A DNA stretch of 24,269 nucleotides from JAYQPQ01 sp038145405 (lineage in GTDB: Bacteria; Pseudomonadota; Gammaproteobacteria; Pseudomonadales; GM7GCV1). Positions 1-7,436 of this stretch are shown in pieces. Positions within the stretch are counted from its first letter, which is position 1. Each line of letters opens with the position of its first letter. Both the position numbers and the translations under genes were made by a program. The stretch lies in assembly GCA_038145405.1 (NCBI GenBank), contig JAYQPQ010000027.1, positions 1 to 24,269 on the forward strand, in the 5' to 3' direction. The notes below the pieces were generated by a model. It saw nothing but the letters and a program-made list of their open reading frames with translations. It made no database searches and had not been told where the DNA came from.

Positions 1-117
1 CCTTAGGTCAGGCGGAATCTTTGGGTCAATTGACTTTGCAAAATTCAACTCGCCCCGTCCAAAATTGTCCGATTCGGATCGACCGCAGGCCCGTTTTCTG
101 GTTTTGATTTCTTTCCC

Positions 118-924
118 TTATTGCGTCAATTCCCTGATCCAGAGATTTTTGAACATGGCTTCGTTGGCACCCCGGCCTTCGAGCTGAATTGCAATGTAGC
201 CGCTGTCGCGAAACAACTCGGGATGATCGTCAATCAGCACCGAGACCAAACGACCATTCAGAATGTACATCAGGGTACGACCCTGGGCGACGATATGCAG
301 CTGATTCCAGTCATCCTTGCGCCAGAGTTCCAGCAGCGCATCCGGATCACCCAGAGAGCCAATCAGTTGCTTTTCGCCATCGGTACGGGCGACCTGGCCA
401 CGTAAAGCGGTGGCATCGTCACGTCGGGCTGGACCGCGTCCGGGCCCCCGGCAGCAGTTCAGCAAATTGCCTGACGAGGCACCCGAGTTCGTCATATCGG
501 CCTGATAACCGTGGGATTCCCATCGGGTCATGGGACGATCCAGCACTTCGCCGAGCAAAAGAGCTCGAAATTGAACGCCGCTGTTGGCACCCTCGCCGCC
601 CAGTCTCACCTCCAGTTTCATTTCGAAATCGGCCGGCTGGCCACCCTGCCAGATCAAATAAACGGATCCGGTCGGCGGGTCTTCAACCGAACGCACCACG
701 ATGGCGCCGTCTTCCACATGCCAGAGCGGTATCGGTCCATCCCAGCCGTCCAGGCTGACGCCGTCAAACATGGAGGTCCAGCCAGTGAGGTCGTTCGAAA
801 TTTCCAGAGGTGGCACAGGCGCATTTGCATGCGCAGCGGGTTGCCCAACCGCTGGTGTCTGCGACCAGAGCAGCGTCGGAACAAGGGCCATAACGAGTGC
901 ACCCAAAAAATTGAAAATTCGCAT
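118..924 (-). CDS. Secreted DUF1080 (3-keto-disaccharide hydrolase-like) protein
   Basis: A 268-residue protein starting at the ATG at 924, chosen over a longer frame because GGAGGG lies 3 nt upstream and the new N-terminus is a clean signal peptide (hydrophobic residues 4 to 20, cleavage near residue 21). The body matches the DUF1080 family (PF06439), a concanavalin-like fold: FDGVSLDGW at about 53-61, NSGVQFR at about 114-120, and the C-terminal stretch in which a GYIAIQLEG segment is followed by FKNLWIREL. Family members are extracytoplasmic and are thought to act on modified sugars; the substrate here is unknown. A Cys-Cys and Arg/Gly-rich insertion (CCRGPGRG) follows the NSG region. It is downstream of the secreted beta-helix gene on the same strand (gap of about 100 nt), so the two may be co-expressed. 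Confidence 0.85.
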   Translation of the reverse strand: MRIFNFLGALVMALVPTLLWSQTPAVGQPAAHANAPVPPLEISNDLTGWTSMFDGVSLDGWDGPIPLWHVEDGAIVVRSVEDPPTGSVYLIWQGGQPADFEMKLEVRLGGEGANSGVQFRALLLGEVLDRPMTRWESHGYQADMTNSGASSGNLLNCCRGPGRGPARRDDATALRGQVARTDGEKQLIGSLGDPDALLELWRKDDWNQLHIVAQGRTLMYILNGRLVSVLIDDHPELFRDSGYIAIQLEGRGANEAMFKNLWIRELTQ

Positions 925-1025
925 ATTCCCTCCAGAAAAGTACTTTTGAATGGCCAGGCGCTTCGATCTATTTGCAGGCTCCACCCCGTTTGCCAGGTTG
1001 TTCCCAGGTTCGGGTACCACTGCGG

Positions 1026-2564
1026 TTACTCCAACCTGATCGGCGCACTAAAAACAGATGATGCTCCCATCGCCGTCGTTACAGTGGCGGTAATTGCAGC
1101 GCCGGGGTCAGCGACTGCCACCCTGCCGATGAACTCGACGGCACCTTGCGCATCTGTCGAGATCACCAGAGAACCCAAATACCGTGCGCCCTCGTTGGTC
1201 CCCGGCGCGCCGGAAAAAACTTCGACCTCCATGCGCATGGCGGGTGGCCCGATAACTCGACCAGACACCTGGAGCGCGTTTTCTACCAGCTGCACAGAGG
1301 TCAGGTCGGGCGCCTGCAGGCCCATCTGAGGCGGCAACTGGCATCCGTCGAGATGGTTGGTAGACGAGCAAATGTGTGGGCTGGTCTCCGGGTTCTGGAT
1401 TACACCCCTACCTCGGGATCCGACATATTCAACGTGCTCCAATCCGGGAACTCCAAAAACAATTCCGGCGCGCGGCAGATTTTCGTCGCAACTACCCCCC
1501 GCCCAACATCGAAGAATCAACTGACCGTTGTCGGCAAGCAAGTTGCGGCGCAGACGATTCAAGGTTTGTGCGGCTTCCGGACGAACGGCGATTCCTACCC
1601 CGTTTTCGCGAATCTCATTCCCGTCAATTACATTGGCATTGCCAGTTACACTGATACCGAAGGCGTTGCCGATAAAGCTGTTGGCCCCGATGTAGTTGCG
1701 CGCTCCCCAATTGATCTGCAGGCCGTCGGTGTAATTGCGAAATTCATTGCGTACGACGGTATTGTCGTTGCCCCATAGAATCTCGATGCCCTGCGAAGGC
1801 TCCAGATTGTCCTCGCCAGCGTCAAAGATATTGTCCGCCACCAGATTGAACGCAGCACCCCGGGTTAACTCCAGACCGTCCCCATTCTCATAAAAGAGGT
1901 TTCGCAGCACCTTGTTATTGTTGGTGGTGGTCGCTGTTGAACCGCCGCTGCCGTCGTCACCGGAAAACATCAGCCCGGCTCCGCCAATATTGCGCACGAA
2001 GCGATTGTCGATAAATTCCGAATAAGAGGTTCGCAACACCAGAACGCCAATACAGAAATTGCGAATTTCCAAGCCCTGCAAGGTCACCTCGCGCGTATCC
2101 AAAAGTGCAAGACCCGGAAAAGAGGTGGCACGAATATTGGTGCCAAACTGCCCATCGGTGGCACCGGGACAGGACTGCAGGTCGCGATTGAGATAGCCGG
2201 ACCCATCAATAACCGTATAGCGACCGTCCTGCTGCCATGCCGTTCCGATAATGGCCAAGGGGCCTTTGATAGGTGGCAGTGGCGAATTCAAGCGGATAAG
2301 GGGTTGGCCCACTTCCGGAGCGGAAATTTCGATGCGATTTGGCCCGGGATCGGCGTTGCTGATTTCAATAGCCCATCGCAACGAACCCGGCTCTCGGTCG
2401 TCCTCAAATCGGTCAACTCGTAGCTGGGTGACCTCGGCGCCAACCGTCGCGGGTCCACCCGCAGCAATGACATTGCTGGGCGTGGCCTGCGCAACCCGGT
2501 TCTGATCCGGGATCAGCAGCAATAGAGCAAAAACCCATGCTGACCCGAGAAATGAATTCCGCAA
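1026..2564 (-). CDS. Secreted right-handed parallel beta-helix protein
   Basis: A 512-residue protein with a signal peptide (residues 1 to about 27). Residues 50-66 carry a CSLREA-like entry motif (VDRFEDDREPGSLRWAI). From about 150 to 340 there are repeated short Asn/Gly-rich turns of the type NxxxxNxFxxNxxG, typical of PbH1 repeats in pectate-lyase-like and NosD-like beta-helices. The last 90 residues (from about 420) form a beta-rich domain ending in ITATVTTAMGASSVFS, a module commonly attached to such helices. The start is TTG: the frame is closed by TGA four codons upstream and GAGGG lies 7 nt before the TTG. Such proteins bind or cleave polysaccharides or act as surface proteins; no catalytic residues can be assigned. 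It precedes the DUF1080 gene on the same strand. Confidence 0.82.
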   Translation of the reverse strand: MRNSFLGSAWVFALLLLIPDQNRVAQATPSNVIAAGGPATVGAEVTQLRVDRFEDDREPGSLRWAIEISNADPGPNRIEISAPEVGQPLIRLNSPLPPIKGPLAIIGTAWQQDGRYTVIDGSGYLNRDLQSCPGATDGQFGTNIRATSFPGLALLDTREVTLQGLEIRNFCIGVLVLRTSYSEFIDNRFVRNIGGAGLMFSGDDGSGGSTATTTNNNKVLRNLFYENGDGLELTRGAAFNLVADNIFDAGEDNLEPSQGIEILWGNDNTVVRNEFRNYTDGLQINWGARNYIGANSFIGNAFGISVTGNANVIDGNEIRENGVGIAVRPEAAQTLNRLRRNLLADNGQLILRCWAGGSCDENLPRAGIVFGVPGLEHVEYVGSRGRGVIQNPETSPHICSSTNHLDGCQLPPQMGLQAPDLTSVQLVENALQVSGRVIGPPAMRMEVEVFSGAPGTNEGARYLGSLVISTDAQGAVEFIGRVAVADPGAAITATVTTAMGASSVFSAPIRLE

Positions 2565-2817
2565 TGGTGACCCTCACTTACTTATCAGTGGCAGGAAACA
2601 GGCGAAAAGTATTGGCACAACTCTCCACATTTTGACCCCATTCTCACTTCAATCTTTGCTGAGTCGAATGGTGGCGAACCTACCGGACCGCCACCGGATT
2701 GTTTAGGAAAGCTGGTGTGTAGCGAATCCCTAAGGAATTGTGTGCGCGAAATTGCACAGGGTCCAGCATGTCTGCTGAGAATCGCCAGAAGCCAGGCGCA
2801 GCGTCTTAACTTCGCAG
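2565..2817. other. Intergenic region between tspO and the beta-helix gene
   Basis: This stretch of about 250 bases holds no convincing gene. It contains an inverted repeat at 2670..2695 (GGTGGCG and CGCCACC, 12-nt loop), but no T-run follows it, so it is not an obvious intrinsic terminator. A minus-strand open frame crosses it but has no family match and overlaps tspO out of frame. The beta-helix gene promoter must lie here, but I cannot place it. Confidence 0.4.
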
Positions 2818-3312
2818 TTAAAGCAGTGTCGGGTTCAACTGCCAGAGTGAGAAGTTCAGACTGACCGCGAAACTCACCCAGCCGAGATAGGGCAGCAACA
2901 ACAGCCCGGCCCAACGGTTGGCGCGCCAGAACAGCATGAGTGTGGCCAAAATCAGGCCCCACAGCAGCATAACCTCGAGGAAGGCAATGCCGCCCAGTTG
3001 CCAGGCAAAGAACAGCCAGCTCCACAGAGCATTGAAAGCCAGTTGCACGAGAAACAAACCGAGCGCCAAACGCTGCTCAGCTATACCCCCACTGCGCCAT
3101 ACCAGCCAGGCCGCCACCGCCATCAGGGTATAGAGCGTGGTCCAGACCGGCCCGAACACCCAACCCGGCGGCGACCAGGACGGCTGCACCAAGGTCGCAT
3201 AGAAGTCGCGCGCCTCAATGGACGCAAGAGCGCCAAGCGCCGAAACCGCAAAGCAGATCAACAGCCAGCTCAGCAGGCCGAGGCTCTGTCGCAGCACGCA
3301 AGAATTCGGCAT
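2818..3312 (-). CDS. tspO: TspO/MBR family tryptophan-rich sensory protein
   Basis: A 164-residue integral membrane protein with five predicted transmembrane helices and the family hallmarks: PSWSPPGWVFGPVWTTLYTLM at about 44-64 is described by P44-S-W-S-P-P-G-W and F53-G-P-V-W-x-x-L-Y, then ALWSWLFFAW at 95-104, and PYLGWVSFA with LWQLN near the C-terminus. TspO proteins bind porphyrins and other tetrapyrroles or sterols in the inner membrane and are linked to oxidative and light stress responses. Its length is normal for bacterial TspO. The ribosome binding site before the ATG at 3312 is weak. It is divergent from the dehydrogenase gene starting at 3448, with about 135 bp of shared upstream DNA. 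Confidence 0.95.
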   Translation of the reverse strand: MPNSCVLRQSLGLLSWLLICFAVSALGALASIEARDFYATLVQPSWSPPGWVFGPVWTTLYTLMAVAAWLVWRSGGIAEQRLALGLFLVQLAFNALWSWLFFAWQLGGIAFLEVMLLWGLILATLMLFWRANRWAGLLLLPYLGWVSFAVSLNFSLWQLNPTLL

Positions 3313-3447
3313 GGATGGTGATCCAAAGGCAGGAGACTGGGCCTAGTCTAGTGGTGCACCCTCCCAGCAGGGCATAATTGATCAAAATTTAATCCATCCG
3401 GCGCCAAATGCAGGCCAAACTGGAGGCCGAAAAGCAAAAGGTGATCG

Positions 3448-4173
3448 ATGCGCGTTCTAGTTTATGGCGGTAAGGGTTTCGTCGGCTGCAAGGTAATGCA
3501 ATTGCTGGCCGAACGCGGGGCGCCGGCGGTAGCGATCAGCCGAACGGCGGGCAAGCCGGCCCACCTCGCCGACGCACCCTGGAGCAATCAGGTGCAATGG
3601 AAGCAGGGCCAGGCCGACAGACCGGATCCCGACCTGCTCGCCGATTGCAGCGCCCTGATCAGTCTGGTGGGTTCACCACCGGTTCCCACCTTCAGTAGTG
3701 CTGCCTTCCAGCGCCAGATTTTTCTTAACGGAGGCGTCAACAAATCATTGATCGAAGCGGCGGCAAAGGCCGGGGTAAAGGTATTGGTGTTGCTCAGCGC
3801 CGATATTCCCGCACCGCTGCAGCGTCCGGGCTTTGGTTACTACCTGGGCAAACAAATGGCCCTCGAAGCAGCCATGGCTTTTGCGCGGGAAGACGCCAGC
3901 CGACGCAGCAGCGTACTGCGCGCCTCGGCGATCTATGGCACGCGGCACACGCAGTCCGGTTGGCCGCTGCCACTGGCACCGATTCTGCACCCCCTGCAGT
4001 GGCTGCTGACCTCGCTAACGCACGGGCTGCAGCAAAACCTGATTGCTGCACCGGTTAGCGTAGATCAGGTGGCAGGGCTGATTGTGGCCGAAGCGTTAGA
4101 TGCCGACCCCACTCATGCCGGCTTTCGCCTGTGGGAAAATGCCGAGATTCTGCGTTGGGAAAAACCGGCTTAA
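3448..4173 (+). CDS. Atypical short-chain dehydrogenase / NAD(P)-binding Rossmann protein
   Basis: A 241-residue protein starting with the nucleotide-binding strand MRVLVYGGKGFVG, in which GGxGFxG (residues 7-13) is the atypical-SDR glycine motif. A YxxxK pair is present (Y131, K135), followed by the RASAIYG segment typical of this fold. The overall pattern resembles the YLR290C/Coq11 and NDUFA9-like atypical SDRs, some of which are linked to ubiquinone synthesis or complex I; a role in quinone metabolism is therefore possible but is inference. The ATG at 3448 has AAGGTG about 7 nt upstream. It is divergent from tspO and convergent with the next gene, with a gap of about 35 bp. Confidence 0.85.
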   Translation: MRVLVYGGKGFVGCKVMQLLAERGAPAVAISRTAGKPAHLADAPWSNQVQWKQGQADRPDPDLLADCSALISLVGSPPVPTFSSAAFQRQIFLNGGVNKSLIEAAAKAGVKVLVLLSADIPAPLQRPGFGYYLGKQMALEAAMAFAREDASRRSSVLRASAIYGTRHTQSGWPLPLAPILHPLQWLLTSLTHGLQQNLIAAPVSVDQVAGLIVAEALDADPTHAGFRLWENAEILRWEKPA

Positions 4174-4207
4174 CCTAAAAATTCTGCAACCCTGCGGCGA
4201 GCACGGC

Positions 4208-4636
4208 CTAGTTGGCGCGCGACACGCGCATGCGGCGGCCGCCCTCGGTGGATCGCATAAAAAAGGAATTGAGCATGCCGCGGGTAATTTCCACGACCTC
4301 GCCCTCCTCCCAGGTCACGCGATTAATATCGATCTGCCGCCAGATCTGACCGTTATCCAGGGTAATGATCATCTGGTTATCGGCGTTGCGCTGAATGCTA
4401 GCGATAGCGACCTGAATGGACTCAGGCGCTGCTTCGACCATGTCGGCAATCAACTCGTCTTCCTGGCCAAAACTTTCCTCGACACGCTCGATCAGACCCT
4501 CACTAATGGCGTCGTAACAAGCCAGACGCTGTTCACTGCCCTCGATTGCAGCGCATTGGCGCACCTGCTCGGGCAGCGTTTGGGCAACCAGACCGGAGGC
4601 GAAAGTTAACAAAGCAGCAAGAAGAATGGGTCGCAT
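4208..4636 (-). CDS. Small periplasmic protein with Cys and RLxCYD motif
   Basis: Read from the ATG at 4636 this is 142 residues with a signal peptide (MRPILLAALLTFASGLVA, cleavage near residue 18). A further ATG at 4645 adds three residues; neither has a good ribosome binding site, and the longer open frame to 4771 has no signal-like start. The mature part begins with a paired-cysteine motif, C28 and C40 in QVRQCAAIEGSEQRLACYDA, likely to form a disulfide, as in a widespread set of proteobacterial periplasmic proteins with an RLxCYD motif. The C-terminal part (TLDNGQIWRQID then a basic end) resembles a small beta domain seen with that motif. The function is not known. Confidence 0.7.
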   Translation of the reverse strand: MRPILLAALLTFASGLVAQTLPEQVRQCAAIEGSEQRLACYDAISEGLIERVEESFGQEDELIADMVEAAPESIQVAIASIQRNADNQMIITLDNGQIWRQIDINRVTWEEGEVVEITRGMLNSFFMRSTEGGRRMRVSRAN

Positions 4637-4784
4637 GGTGAGCATGGGCCGGGTAATCAGGAAGTGCCCAGTGTAAAACAATGATTGCGCGCCTTGAATC
4701 CTTGGCAGCCACCAGCAAAACCCGCAAATCTCGCTAAAAACGGGGGCTACCCCGCATTCATCAGACGACATAAGAGGGTTAAAG

Positions 4785-4940
4785 ATTAAGCAACGGCCTC
4801 GCTACCGCAGATTGCTGCTGGTCGCGGCTCTGGCGTTCAGCGCCCAGGCCGTGGCCCAGAACGCGCCGGAAGAAAACCTCGAGTCCATCCAAGTGGATGG
4901 AACGACGCGCTACTGCCGGATCTTTGTACCCGACTCATAA
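4785..4940 (+). pseudogene. Truncated 5' end of a probable secreted esterase (LpqC/PHB depolymerase-like)
   Basis: This short frame is preceded by AGAGGG and six bases later by ATT, and would encode 51 residues: a textbook signal peptide (basic KQRPRYRR, then LLLVAALAFSAQA, then VAQ) followed by SIQVDGTTRYCRIFVPDS. The last part matches the way LpqC-type esterases and polyhydroxybutyrate depolymerases begin (vDG..R.y.lfvP), just before the lipase motif. The frame then hits TAA and the contig ends 21 bases later at an N run. ATT is a very rare start (known for infC); a sequencing error from ATG is equally possible. It may be a true remnant or a contig-edge artefact. Confidence 0.4.
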
Positions 4941-4961
4941 TAAATAGTCGTCTGAAAGCTC

Positions 4962-4971
4962 NNNNNNNNNN
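4962..4971. other. Assembly gap (10 N)
   Basis: Ten N bases join two contigs. The left side ends in a truncated esterase-like frame and the right side begins at the ssb terminator, so the true distance and even the adjacency are not supported by the sequence itself. Confidence 0.98.
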
Positions 4972-4989
4972 TTAAGCCCCCTAAAAAAC

Positions 4990-5018
4990 ACAAAAAACCC
5001 CGCACTAAGCGGGGTTCT
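4990..5018 (-). terminator. Intrinsic terminator of ssb
   Basis: Reading the minus strand, AACCCCGC pairs with GCGGGGTT around a 5-nt loop (arms 5009..5016 and 4996..5003), followed by a run of T (4992..4997). It lies about 40 nt after the ssb stop codon. Confidence 0.9.
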
Positions 5019-5058
5019 TGTTAACTTCCATATCCATCTTTCCTGACCTTCCTTCGAC

Positions 5059-5526
5059 TCAGAACGGAATATCGTCGTCGAAGTCGTCAAAGTTCTTGGC
5101 CTGGGTGGGCGCAGCCTGGGATTGCGGCGCTGAGGGCTGCCCTCCTCCCTGGCTGGAGCCGTAGTCGCCTCCACCGCCGCTGCCGCCGCGGCCATCCAGC
5201 ATTTGCATTTCACCGGCGATAATTTCGGTGGTATAGCGGTCCTGACCGTCCTGGCCCTGCCATTTGCGGGTTTGCAGACGGCCTTCCACGTAAACCTTGC
5301 TGCCCTTCTTCAGGTATTCGCCGGCGATTTCGGCCAGGCGGCCGTAGAACACCACGCGATGCCATTCGGTGCGCTCCTGCTGTTCGCCGGAGTTCTTGTC
5401 GCGCCAGCTTTCCGAGGTGGCCACGCTAACGTTGGTTACGGCGTTGCCGTTGGGCATGTGGCGGGTTTCCGGGTCCTGGCCCAGGTTGCCGACGAGAATG
5501 ACTTTGTTGATGCCGCGAGATGCCAT
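5059..5526 (-). CDS. ssb: Single-stranded DNA-binding protein
   Basis: A 155-residue SSB. The OB-fold occupies about residues 1-110 (INKVILVGNLGQDPE at the N-terminus, WHRVVFYGRLAEIAGEYLKKG in the middle, and a KVYVEGRLQTRKWQ strand). A Gly/Ser/Gln-rich flexible linker follows, and the protein ends in DDDIPF, the acidic tip that recruits repair and replication partners. It acts as a tetramer on single-stranded DNA in replication, recombination and repair. AGGAAG precedes the ATG at 5526. It lies 67 nt downstream of the MFS gene on the same strand, the arrangement known from Pseudomonas, although uvrA is not next to the pair here. I found no LexA box in its leader. Confidence 0.98.
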   Translation of the reverse strand: MASRGINKVILVGNLGQDPETRHMPNGNAVTNVSVATSESWRDKNSGEQQERTEWHRVVFYGRLAEIAGEYLKKGSKVYVEGRLQTRKWQGQDGQDRYTTEIIAGEMQMLDGRGGSGGGGDYGSSQGGGQPSAPQSQAAPTQAKNFDDFDDDIPF

Positions 5527-5553
5527 GAGTGTCTTCCTGTTCTTGTCTTATGC

Positions 5554-5574
5554 GTGCGTAAAAGAGTGCGTAAA
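5554..5574. repeat. Tandem 9-bp direct repeat in the ssb leader
   Basis: GTGCGTAAA occurs at 5554..5562 and again at 5566..5574, a 12-bp period close to one helical turn, between the MFS stop and the ssb start. It could be a regulator site or chance. Confidence 0.4.
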
Positions 5575-5593
5575 GGTTGAGAGTGTAGCCGCC

Positions 5594-6928
5594 CTAGATC
5601 GGTCTGCCAATGCGCTTTTCCAGGGCCGCCTGATCCAGCTTTTCGGTGTCCAGGCGCAGCAGCATTTCGCACTGCTCGTTGAACAGCTGCACCGAGATAA
5701 CCCCCGGAATTGCAAGAAGTTTATCCACATTGATGCTTTCCGCCTCACTGGCCGGCAGGATCAGGCTGCGCACCGAGCGCGGGGCTTTTAAACCCCAGGC
5801 AGCGGGCAGCCAGAGCAGCGCCAGAACGGCCGCTACGGCAAAAATACTGTGCAGGTCGCCGTGGTGGGCAATCCAGCCCCCCATCAGGCCGCCCAAGAAG
5901 GCGCCGCCAAACTGACAGGTGGAAAAAGTGCCCATGGCAAAGCCCCGGCGCGAATCCTCGACCACCTTGGAGGTATAGGACGGCAGGCTGGCCTCGAGAA
6001 GGTTAAACCCCCAGAAAAAGACAAAAAGGGCCATGACAAAGAACGGCAGGATGGTGCTTTGTTTGAGCAGCAGCTGGGCGGCCAGCACGGCCAGAATGCC
6101 GGCCAGTATCTTGCCGCGATGGTGCCCGCGGCGCTCCATCCACTGCATAAAGGGCGCCATCAGGATAAAGGAGCCAAACACCGCCACCAGATAAACCATC
6201 CAGTGACGCGCCACCGGCAGGTTGAACTCGTCGACCAGCAGGATGGGTACGGCCACCCACATGCTCATCTGCATGGTGTGCAGCAGCAACACGCTGAGAT
6301 CCAGGCGCCAAAGGTTGGGGTTTTTCAGCACATCGACCCAATGCAAGCGGGCCTGGCTGGTTGCCTCGCGCCGGCTTTCCGGTAGCCAACGCCAGCCGAT
6401 AATCAGGCTAAAGATACAGAGCACCACAATGGTCCAGAAAATAGCCGGCAGACCCCCGGCGGCGCCAAGCATGGGGCCCACTACCATGGCAATGCCAAAG
6501 GACACCCCGATGGAGATGCCGATCACGGCCATAATGCGCGAGCGGTTCTCTTCGCGGGTGCTGTCGCCCACCAGCGCCAGCAGGGTGCTGGAAATCGCCC
6601 CCAGGCCCTGCAGGGCGCGGCCCAGAATCAGCCCGAACATGGTGTCGGCAAAGACGGCCACCAGGCTGCCAAAGAGAAACAGGCCCAAACCGGCCAAAAT
6701 GATGGGGCGGCGGCCAAAGCGGTCGGACAGCCAGCCCATGGGAATTTGCATAAAGCCCTGCGTGAGGCCGTAGGCCCCCAGGGCCAGGCCCAGGGTCAGC
6801 GCTGAGGCGCCCGGCAGGCCCTGAGCGTAGATCGCCAGTACCGGCAACAGCATGAACAGGCCGACCATGCGGGTCATGTAAATGACCACCCCGGCAGCCA
6901 GCAAATGACGTTCTACACGGCTAAACAC
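5594..6928 (-). CDS. MFS transporter, YajR-like with C-terminal domain
   Basis: A 444-residue inner membrane protein with the 12-helix major facilitator fold. Motif A is at about residues 65-76 (GWLSDRFGRRP) and a second conserved stretch, GRALQGLGA, follows in helix 4. After the last helix (ending about residue 385) there is a soluble ferredoxin-like tail of about 60 residues (INVDKLLAIPGVISVQLF onward), as in E. coli YajR, where the tail is the YAM domain. The exported substrate is unknown. The start is GTG at 6928 in GAGGGGTG; the purine-rich stretch is very close to it, and the next in-frame Met is residue 18, which would cut helix 1. It follows the rplQ terminator and precedes ssb. Confidence 0.93.
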   Translation of the reverse strand: MFSRVERHLLAAGVVIYMTRMVGLFMLLPVLAIYAQGLPGASALTLGLALGAYGLTQGFMQIPMGWLSDRFGRRPIILAGLGLFLFGSLVAVFADTMFGLILGRALQGLGAISSTLLALVGDSTREENRSRIMAVIGISIGVSFGIAMVVGPMLGAAGGLPAIFWTIVVLCIFSLIIGWRWLPESRREATSQARLHWVDVLKNPNLWRLDLSVLLLHTMQMSMWVAVPILLVDEFNLPVARHWMVYLVAVFGSFILMAPFMQWMERRGHHRGKILAGILAVLAAQLLLKQSTILPFFVMALFVFFWGFNLLEASLPSYTSKVVEDSRRGFAMGTFSTCQFGGAFLGGLMGGWIAHHGDLHSIFAVAAVLALLWLPAAWGLKAPRSVRSLILPASEAESINVDKLLAIPGVISVQLFNEQCEMLLRLDTEKLDQAALEKRIGRPI

Positions 6929-6957
6929 CCCTCTTATCCCATCCTGATTGCGGACAC

Positions 6958-6983
6958 AAAAAAGCCGGGGAGTCCCGGCTTTC
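6958..6983 (-). terminator. Intrinsic terminator of the alpha operon (after rplQ)
   Basis: On the minus strand AAAGCCGGG pairs with CCCGGCTTT around a 4-nt loop (arms 6975..6983 and 6962..6970), followed by more T. It starts about 20 nt after the rplQ stop and separates the ribosomal genes from the MFS-ssb pair. The plus-strand reading also ends in a T-rich stretch, so it may work in both directions. Confidence 0.93.
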
Positions 6984-7005
6984 TTTCGGCATGGCCAGAC
7001 AAAGC

Positions 7006-7401
7006 TTAGGCGTTGTCTTCAACGGCCTCGGCTTGTGCACCGCTGGCACGATCGACCAGCTCTACATAAGCCATGGGCGCGTTGTCGCCGGCGCGGAAGC
7101 CGCATTTCAGAATACGCAGGTAACCACCGGCGCGGTTCTGGTAACGCGGTCCCAGTTCGTTGAACAGTTTGCCCACGGCAGCGTTGTCGCGCAGCTTGGC
7201 GAAGGCATTGCGGCGGTTGGCCACGCTGTCGGTCTTGGCCAGGGTAATGAGCGGCTCGGCAAAGCGACGCAACTCCTTGGCTTTGGGCAGGGTGGTCTTG
7301 ATCAGCTCATGCTGCACCAGAGAGGCAGTCATGTTGTTAAGCATGGCCTCGCGGTGGGAGCCGGTGCGGCCCAAATAGCGGCCTGATAAACGATGTCGCA
7401 T
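7006..7401 (-). CDS. rplQ: 50S ribosomal protein L17
   Basis: A 131-residue L17. MRHRLSGRYLGRTGSHREAM is the conserved N-terminus, followed by LVQHELIKTTLPKAKELR and the GGYLRILKCGFRAGDNAPMAYVEL block, given here as G-G-Y-L-R-I-L-K to the M-A-Y-V-E-L end. The C-terminal tail (residues 118-131) is acidic and variable. It binds 23S rRNA near the exit tunnel. It is the last gene of the alpha operon, 35 nt after rpoA, and is followed by a strong terminator. Confidence 0.98.
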   Translation of the reverse strand: MRHRLSGRYLGRTGSHREAMLNNMTASLVQHELIKTTLPKAKELRRFAEPLITLAKTDSVANRRNAFAKLRDNAAVGKLFNELGPRYQNRAGGYLRILKCGFRAGDNAPMAYVELVDRASGAQAEAVEDNA

Positions 7402-7436
7402 GGCGATAATTCCTGTCTAAATCTTTTCAATAGCTC

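Noticed and set aside
1..117. Gene or terminator at the left edge
   Set aside because: Only a short CCGATTCGG palindrome (69..77) is visible, with a loop too small for a hairpin; no coding frame could be supported.
2670..2695. Terminator after tspO
   Set aside because: The GGTGGCG/CGCCACC hairpin has a 12-nt loop and no T-run in either direction.
2585..3025. Open frame of 146 codons on the minus strand overlapping tspO
   Set aside because: It is out of frame with tspO, has no recognisable motif, and TspO itself is certain.
3794..4051. Open frames antisense to the dehydrogenase gene
   Set aside because: They have Arg/Ala-rich compositions typical of shadow frames in GC-rich coding DNA and no ribosome binding site or family match.
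5527..5593. LexA (SOS) box before ssb
   Set aside because: No CTGT-N8-ACAG pattern is present in the interval.
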